NCBI GenBank assembly: GCA_963703945.1
Contig: CAVPGM010000025.1
Location: 1-64,000 of the forward strand
Direction of reading: 5' to 3'
Source of the DNA: JALORV01 sp963703945
Lineage (GTDB): Bacteria > Pseudomonadota > Gammaproteobacteria > Burkholderiales > Burkholderiaceae_F
Length of the DNA stretch: 64,000 bases
The notes under the pieces were generated by a model. That model was given only the letters and a program-made list of their open reading frames with translations. It did no database searches and had not been told where the DNA came from. The translations under genes and the position numbers were made by a program. Shown here piece by piece: positions 59,760 to 64,000 of this stretch (position 1 is its first letter; the number at the start of each line of letters is the position of its first letter).

Positions 59760-60265
59760 GCGGGCGTGTCCGTCGGTTGCACGGGTTCATTGCGAGCGAC
59801 GTCCGCGTCTGTTGCGCGGAGTCCCCAGCGAACGAGCGCGCGTTGCTCCATCCAGCACAGCGCCCGGCCCTGCCGTCCGACCATTCTCAGGTACTGGGCG
59901 ACGACGGCATCCCGCGCTGCGAGCGCGAGCAATTCATCGGCCTCGTGGAGGCGTACCGCGGCGAAGCCGCGTTCCGTTACTTGTCGCAGTCGCTGCGCAC
60001 GGCCGAAGAGAAACCGCCCGAACCCGTGCGTCGCGACGATCGTCGCGGCCAGCGCCAGGCTCGCAACACCGAACGCAGCGGGCAGCACACCGGAGTCGTG
60101 CTCGAACACGGCCGCCACGTCGGCGACCCACGTCAGGAACAGCGCCACGCTGACGAACCATGCCAGGCGGGCCTTGCGCTCGAGTTCATCGGAGCGCGCC
60201 AGGCGGGCTCCGCGCATCTGATCGAGCGCACCCGTATCAGGTGGAAAGGCCAGGACATCAATCAT
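59756..60265 (-). CDS. Two-helix membrane protein of unknown function
   Basis: 169 aa from ATG 60265. Two adjacent membrane helices (WFVSVALFLTWVADVAAVF and LPAAFGVASLALAATIVAT) flanked by charged helices (RLRQVTERGFAAVRLHEADELL). No motif known to me. Coupled to the 50-aa gene. Confidence 0.6.
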   Translation of the reverse strand: MIDVLAFPPDTGALDQMRGARLARSDELERKARLAWFVSVALFLTWVADVAAVFEHDSGVLPAAFGVASLALAATIVATHGFGRFLFGRAQRLRQVTERGFAAVRLHEADELLALAARDAVVAQYLRMVGRQGRALCWMEQRALVRWGLRATDADVARNEPVQPTDTPA

Positions 60266-60453
60266 CGGGAGAGCGGCGTCGGTGCGACACTGGATTACCG
60301 CGAGTGTGCCGGGTTCGACTGCCCTGGACTTGAGGGAAATCACGCGATCGTTTGAACCCACCGTGTGGGCAGTGATATTCGCGACGGTGCGAATTGTCGC
60401 AGAGATTGAAAGCTCGCTTGCGTTTTCGATCGACGTGCGCTACGGTACTGTCA

Positions 60454-60732
60454 ATGCATACAGTATCTCAATTCGACGGCGGCACGCTCCTCTACCAGGA
60501 GTCCGAGGCGCTTGACCTCGTCGATGCCAGCGAGGCGCGCTTCCTGAGTTCGGCCGTGCGCGACGCCGTGCGCATCGCCCGCCGCGACGGGAACTACGAC
60601 GCCCGCTTCCACGTCTACCGCGTGCGCGCCTGGCGCGACACGCTGGGCTCGCGACTGGTGACCGTAACCTGGCGCGTGTCGCGCGGCGAGCAGCCGGTGG
60701 CGGGAGACACCTACGTGCTGCCATCTCCGTAG
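60454..60732 (+). CDS. 92-aa hypothetical protein
   Basis: ATG 60454. Soluble mixed alpha/beta sequence (SAVRDAVRIARRDGNYDARF, VTVTWRVSRGEQPVAGD). No known family. An AT-richer stretch just upstream is compatible with a promoter. Convergent with the cytochrome b gene. Confidence 0.5.
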   Translation: MHTVSQFDGGTLLYQESEALDLVDASEARFLSSAVRDAVRIARRDGNYDARFHVYRVRAWRDTLGSRLVTVTWRVSRGEQPVAGDTYVLPSP

Positions 60733-60832
60733 TCCGGCAATCCAGGTTTGACCGATCTCGGCACGGTCCCACGTCCTGCGCAGTGCGGAAAGACCCATGC
60801 GCCCGGGCCGTGTCCACGGGTCCCGCGACATA

Positions 60833-61273
60833 TCAAGCCAGGCGACGGCCCCTGACGATATGCGCGGCGAGCACGCACGGAAGCAGCATACCCACCGCGA
60901 GATGAATCCAGCGCAGCACCGGAACGGCGTTCTCGGATGCAACGTAGTAAAAGCCGAGGCCGGTGACGACAAGAAGAACGATCGTCACACACAGCCACAG
61001 GCCGAGCGTGCGCATCGGCGGCGCGCGCCAGCCCGTGCGGATATGAGCGTGCCCCACCAGTCCGTAGATCGCCACCGCCGTGTACGCGGTGATTCCATGG
61101 ATCTCGAGCAGCAAACCCGCGAGCGGGTGTGGCCCGGGCACCGGTTCGTCCGGGGCCACCAACAGGTACGAGACCGCAAGCCAGGCGAGTCCGGAAACCA
61201 CGAGCAGGCCTGTCAGCGAGTAGATCGCGCGCCGATGCCAATGGCCGAGTCGGTTGTGCAGTCGATAGTGCAT
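60833..61273 (-). CDS. Cytochrome b561-like four-helix membrane protein
   Basis: 146 aa from ATG 61273, 8 nt after the apbE stop. Four membrane helices with paired histidines suited to haem b: HWHRRAIYSLTGLLVVSG, LEIHGITAYTAVAIYGLVGHAHI and RWIHLAVGMLLPCVLAAHI. Probably passes electrons from the quinone pool or another donor to the flavoprotein encoded upstream. Not a standard named family to me. Confidence 0.65.
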   Translation of the reverse strand: MHYRLHNRLGHWHRRAIYSLTGLLVVSGLAWLAVSYLLVAPDEPVPGPHPLAGLLLEIHGITAYTAVAIYGLVGHAHIRTGWRAPPMRTLGLWLCVTIVLLVVTGLGFYYVASENAVPVLRWIHLAVGMLLPCVLAAHIVRGRRLA

Positions 61274-61281
61274 TCGGCGTG

Positions 61282-62184
61282 TCAGGCGACCAGCCTGTCC
61301 GGCAGCCTCAGATTTGCAGAGTCTCGTTCCCAGGTGGTGAGGCATCGCAGGCCCTGAGCTTCTGGCTCGAGGCGGAACGCCTGGGCTCCGTATCGCGCAA
61401 GGACGTCAGCTGATCCCGCAGAGTCAAGGGCGACAACCTTGGTCAGCGCGTCGGCCACCATGCAGGTCGGAGCGGTGACGGTGACGCTTCCTCGAAGCGG
61501 CACGGCCGCACGCGACATCGGTTCGCGAATCTCGCTGCGTCCTTCCCGAAAGTAGGCTCCGCTCGTCGCTACGGCGCATTCGCGCGCTTCGATCAGCGGA
61601 AACGCCAGCGTGGGGCGATACGGATGACGCACGCGTATCGAGGTCCAGTGGTCGGCCCCGAACACGCGCAGATCGCCTCCGGCGTTGACGGTCCCGGCGA
61701 CCGCTCCGGATCGCCGCATGGCCTCGACTGCGCGGTCGACCGCATACCCCTTGGCGATTCCGCCCAGATCCAAAGCGATCGGTTCCAGCGCGCGCACCCA
61801 TCCGTCGCGCTCAAGGATGAGAGCGCCGATTTCAGTGCCGTGCCTGTTGTCTAGGGCCCCGGCCCAACGCGCGCCCCTGCCCTCTCGCCGGGCGACTGTC
61901 GGATCGAAGGCCGCGCTTTGCGCGGCGAGTTCGCTCGCCGCCTGGAGCACACAGTACGTCGCTGCGTCGACCTTAACCGCCCTCACATGCGCCTCGCGCT
62001 CGATCCGGCCGAGATCGCTCGCAAGGTCATGCGGATTCATGCAGCGGTGAACGTGCGCAACGGCTTCGAAGGCTGCAGCAAAGCACGCCTCGGCGCCGGC
62101 CGACGTCGGCATGGCCACCTCGACCAGGGTGCCGAGCCATGTCTGAGCTCGCGCCTCCCAGCGGTCAGGATGCGGGCAGGAGCG
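61282..62184 (-). CDS. apbE: FAD:protein FMN transferase
   Basis: 300 aa from ATG 62184 (20-bp overlap with the FMN-binding protein gene). ApbE motifs: ALDLGGIAKGYAVDRAVE, GTVNAGGDLRVFG and TVTAPTCMVADALTKVV, the last holding the magnesium site. It attaches FMN to a Thr/Ser of a target protein in the periplasm; the target is almost certainly the FMN-binding protein immediately upstream. No clear signal peptide, which is unusual for a periplasmic ApbE; the true start could differ. Confidence 0.9.
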   Translation of the reverse strand, partial: RSCPHPDRWEARAQTWLGTLVEVAMPTSAGAEACFAAAFEAVAHVHRCMNPHDLASDLGRIEREAHVRAVKVDAATYCVLQAASELAAQSAAFDPTVARREGRGARWAGALDNRHGTEIGALILERDGWVRALEPIALDLGGIAKGYAVDRAVEAMRRSGAVAGTVNAGGDLRVFGADHWTSIRVRHPYRPTLAFPLIEARECAVATSGAYFREGRSEIREPMSRAAVPLRGSVTVTAPTCMVADALTKVVALDSAGSADVLARYGAQAFRLEPEAQGLRCLTTWERDSANLRLPDRLVA

Positions 62185-62698
62185 CATGCAGAGCAAGCAG
62201 CCGTCGCACGCCGTCGGTCACATGCCGGCAAGACAGGGTCGCGCCGGAAATGTTGGCGATGTCCTTGTTCAACTCGACCGGCTGGGCCACGCTCTTGCCG
62301 ACGAACTGGGAACGCCAGCGTTCATTGCGGATCTCCCAGCCATGCGTTTCCCGATACTCCAGCACGTCGAGACGGAGGACGCGGCCGGAATCATCGAGCG
62401 CAAGCGCGTAGTCGATGTATTCCTGCTTTCCGATGACGGCGTCGACATAGGCGGTTCCGAGCACTCGGTCTCCCGACATCGCGCGCCAGACCCGCGGGTC
62501 GCGCGCACCGGGCGGCCGCGCCACCTCTGCAAGTCGCGCGCGTGCCGCGGCTTCCAGCGAAACGGTGACCGGCACGAAGCGGGTCGCCTCCGGAAACGCG
62601 GCCCGCAGCGCCTGATCGACGCTCATGTACTGCGCCGCATAGGCCGGCGCAGCCACGGCGACCGCGGCCAGCGGCAGAAGGCGCCATCTGCTGTGCAT
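62165..62698 (-). CDS. Exported FMN-binding-domain protein
   Basis: 177 aa from ATG 62698, 5 nt after the porin stop. Signal peptide LLPLAAVAVAAPAYAA. The FMN-binding domain includes VIGKQEYIDYALALDDSGRV (part) and the attachment motif DIANISGATLSCRHVTDGV, where the Thr of SGAT is the likely FMN site. Receives FMN from ApbE and serves as an electron carrier outside the cytoplasm. Confidence 0.85.
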   Translation of the reverse strand: MHSRWRLLPLAAVAVAAPAYAAQYMSVDQALRAAFPEATRFVPVTVSLEAAARARLAEVARPPGARDPRVWRAMSGDRVLGTAYVDAVIGKQEYIDYALALDDSGRVLRLDVLEYRETHGWEIRNERWRSQFVGKSVAQPVELNKDIANISGATLSCRHVTDGVRRLLALHALLPAS

Positions 62699-62703
62699 CG
62701 CGT

Positions 62704-64000
62704 CTAGAAGTTGAGGCCCACGCCGAGCTGGAAGCGATTGGAGTCGCTGTCGACACTGAACCACTGGTAGTCCGCCTTGAACACAATGTTCGGATTCAGG
62801 TAGAAGCTTGCACCGACGGTCGTCACCTTCTCGGTCGGCAGTGCATTCGGAGTCAGTCCCGCTCCGAGGTCGGCGTACTTCCAGCCTGTGTTGAACTGCT
62901 GGTACAGCACGAAGGGCGCAAACTGATATTCGTTCTTGCGCCACGCATACCAGGCCGCCTGCACATACCAGCCGTAGAAGGCTTCCGGGACGAGCGTCGG
63001 ATTGCCGACGATGGTGGCGTTGTAGGGCGCGGTGTCGCTGATGCGGCCCTGCGCATAGAGCGCCTGGAAATCGAAGGGTCCCGGTGTCCAGCGCGCATGC
63101 GCCTCCCACAGCGTGACCGCCGCGTCCTGGGAGGGGAAGTCGGGTGTCTTCTGCCCGGCCTTGCCGTAGAAGAGGCTGGTGCCCAGCAACAGACCGGGGT
63201 AGCCGCGCCAGTTGACCGCGCCATACGCCGAGAGGTTGGCCGCCTTCGCGAGCTGCAGTTCCTGGTGAATGCTGCCGAGCGGCGACGCCTTGCCGTCTTC
63301 GCTGGTCGGATCCCAGTTCGCGAGATCGAAGCCGGTCGTGATCCCGGCGTCCCAGGTGAGGTCGAAGCTGGTGATTCCCGTCACTCCGACGCCGCCTTCG
63401 CGCCATGTCGTCGGGATGATCGACGTTTCGACGAAGTTGCGCGTGACGCCGAAATACTGCGTCGGCTCGTGCGCGACATTCAGGATTCCCGACGGGATCA
63501 GGAACAGTCCGGCGCGCCCCGCCAGCGTCGGTGTGAACGATCGTTCGACGTAGAACTGCTCGACAGCCGTTTCACCCTGGTCGTCGGCCGAGGTGACGGC
63601 ATGCTCCCATTCGAATTCCGATACGAACCTCGTCTTGTCGTCGAAGCGGTATCCGAAGCCGATCACCGCGCGTGCCAAGTCAGCCTCGTTTCGCGATGCA
63701 TTGTTCGGGTAGTTCTGATAGTTGATTTCGCCGTACCCAAAGATGGCCAGCGGTGAAGTGCTGCGCATGCCGCCCACCCAGGGCGAGCCGGGCGCCAACG
63801 CTTCGGGAACCGGACCGGCAAGGGTCGCGTCCTGCGCATGGCTCGGCGCGACAGCGGCTGCCGTTCCAGGTGTTGCGTTCGCCGGCGCTCCCGCCGGCGG
63901 CGGTGTGGTTGCCTGCTGTGTCTTCAGTTTCTGCAGTTCGCTTTTCAGCGCATCCAGTTCGGCCTGCATCTTCTCGATTCGGGCGGCCAGCGCAGCCTCG
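62704..64000 (-). CDS. Porin with N-terminal coiled coil, start outside window
   Basis: The frame is open to the right edge, so the first residues and signal peptide are missing. Visible: a heptad-like coiled coil (KMQAELDALKSELQKLKTQ), a Pro/Ala linker, then an outer-membrane barrel of alternating strands (LAIFGYGEINYQNYP, DDKTRFVSEFEWEHAVTS, FKADYQWF) ending in Phe (GVGLNF), the barrel assembly signal. Phosphate-selective or DcaP-like porins have this layout. It heads the operon porin-FMN protein-apbE-cytochrome b, so it may admit the substrate of that electron chain. Confidence 0.8.
   Translation of the reverse strand, partial: EAALAARIEKMQAELDALKSELQKLKTQQATTPPPAGAPANATPGTAAAVAPSHAQDATLAGPVPEALAPGSPWVGGMRSTSPLAIFGYGEINYQNYPNNASRNEADLARAVIGFGYRFDDKTRFVSEFEWEHAVTSADDQGETAVEQFYVERSFTPTLAGRAGLFLIPSGILNVAHEPTQYFGVTRNFVETSIIPTTWREGGVGVTGITSFDLTWDAGITTGFDLANWDPTSEDGKASPLGSIHQELQLAKAANLSAYGAVNWRGYPGLLLGTSLFYGKAGQKTPDFPSQDAAVTLWEAHARWTPGPFDFQALYAQGRISDTAPYNATIVGNPTLVPEAFYGWYVQAAWYAWRKNEYQFAPFVLYQQFNTGWKYADLGAGLTPNALPTEKVTTVGASFYLNPNIVFKADYQWFSVDSDSNRFQLGVGLNF

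Noticed and set aside
1..64000. CRISPR arrays, IS elements, att sites, rRNA
   Set aside because: No regularly spaced repeats, transposase motifs or rRNA stretches were noticed; this was by reading only.

Overview
The window is GC-rich DNA (roughly two-thirds G+C by eye) with densely packed genes. It most resembles a betaproteobacterium of the Burkholderiales; this is inferred from gene content (SorAB-type sulfite dehydrogenase, ars operon, TRAP transport with CoA-transferase, DUF4142/DUF883/PA2169-type stress proteins) and not from any marker gene. No rRNA, CRISPR array, transposase or replication origin was seen.

Region by region. 0-3.1 kb: a likely two-gene defence cassette on the minus strand, a SIR2-like/TIR fusion followed 12 bp later by an nSTAND NTPase that runs off the left edge. 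3.5-5.1 kb: exported sulfite dehydrogenase plus cytochrome c. 5.1-9.4 kb: an HTH/TolB-like/TPR regulator with a nearby C-terminal remnant of a second copy and a 31-bp inverted repeat, a TSUP exporter and a DUF1810 protein. 9.4-12.4 kb: arsR-arsI-arsN2-arsC-acr3 with a well-formed promoter over the arsR start. 12.4-16.3 kb: an FAD oxidoreductase, membrane proteins and a Xre/RES toxin-antitoxin pair. 16.3-27.6 kb: a catabolic block (YdiJ-like FAD/Fe-S dehydrogenase, PLP aminotransferase, TRAP transporter, enoyl-CoA hydratase, class III CoA-transferase, quinone reductase) in which nearly every gene carries 1-nt indels. 27.7-31.7 kb: a CAP-domain protein and a PAS-rich hybrid kinase.

31.8-54.8 kb is the most unusual part. 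It carries its own rpoN (sigma-54) gene, two NtrC-type response regulators (one with destroyed Walker B and GAFTGA motifs), and about twenty sites of the form GG-N10-GC close to the -24/-12 consensus GGCAC-N5-TTGC, nearly all placed in the right orientation before a gene. The genes behind them are Ku and a LigD polymerase domain (DNA end joining), BON lipoproteins, a GlsB-like protein, DUF883/DUF2383/DUF4142 proteins, AsmA, a glycine-zipper protein, several short hydrophilic or membrane proteins, rpoN itself and one apparent small RNA. I read this as a dedicated sigma-54 stress/envelope/DNA-repair regulon. Several carbohydrate-related genes inside it survive only as end fragments.

54.8-64 kb: a truncated MarC, an acetyltransferase, an SDR, a DsrE-family gene whose first conserved CxxC cysteine is an in-frame TGA (candidate selenocysteine) followed by a small hairpin, an EamA exporter, a TPR protein, and a flavin-electron-transfer group (porin, FMN-binding protein, ApbE, cytochrome b561-like protein) cut by the right edge.

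Caution for the reader: more than twenty 1-nt frameshifts are visible, mostly insertions. They may be consensus errors in this sequence and not real gene decay. Internally deleted genes cannot be explained that way.
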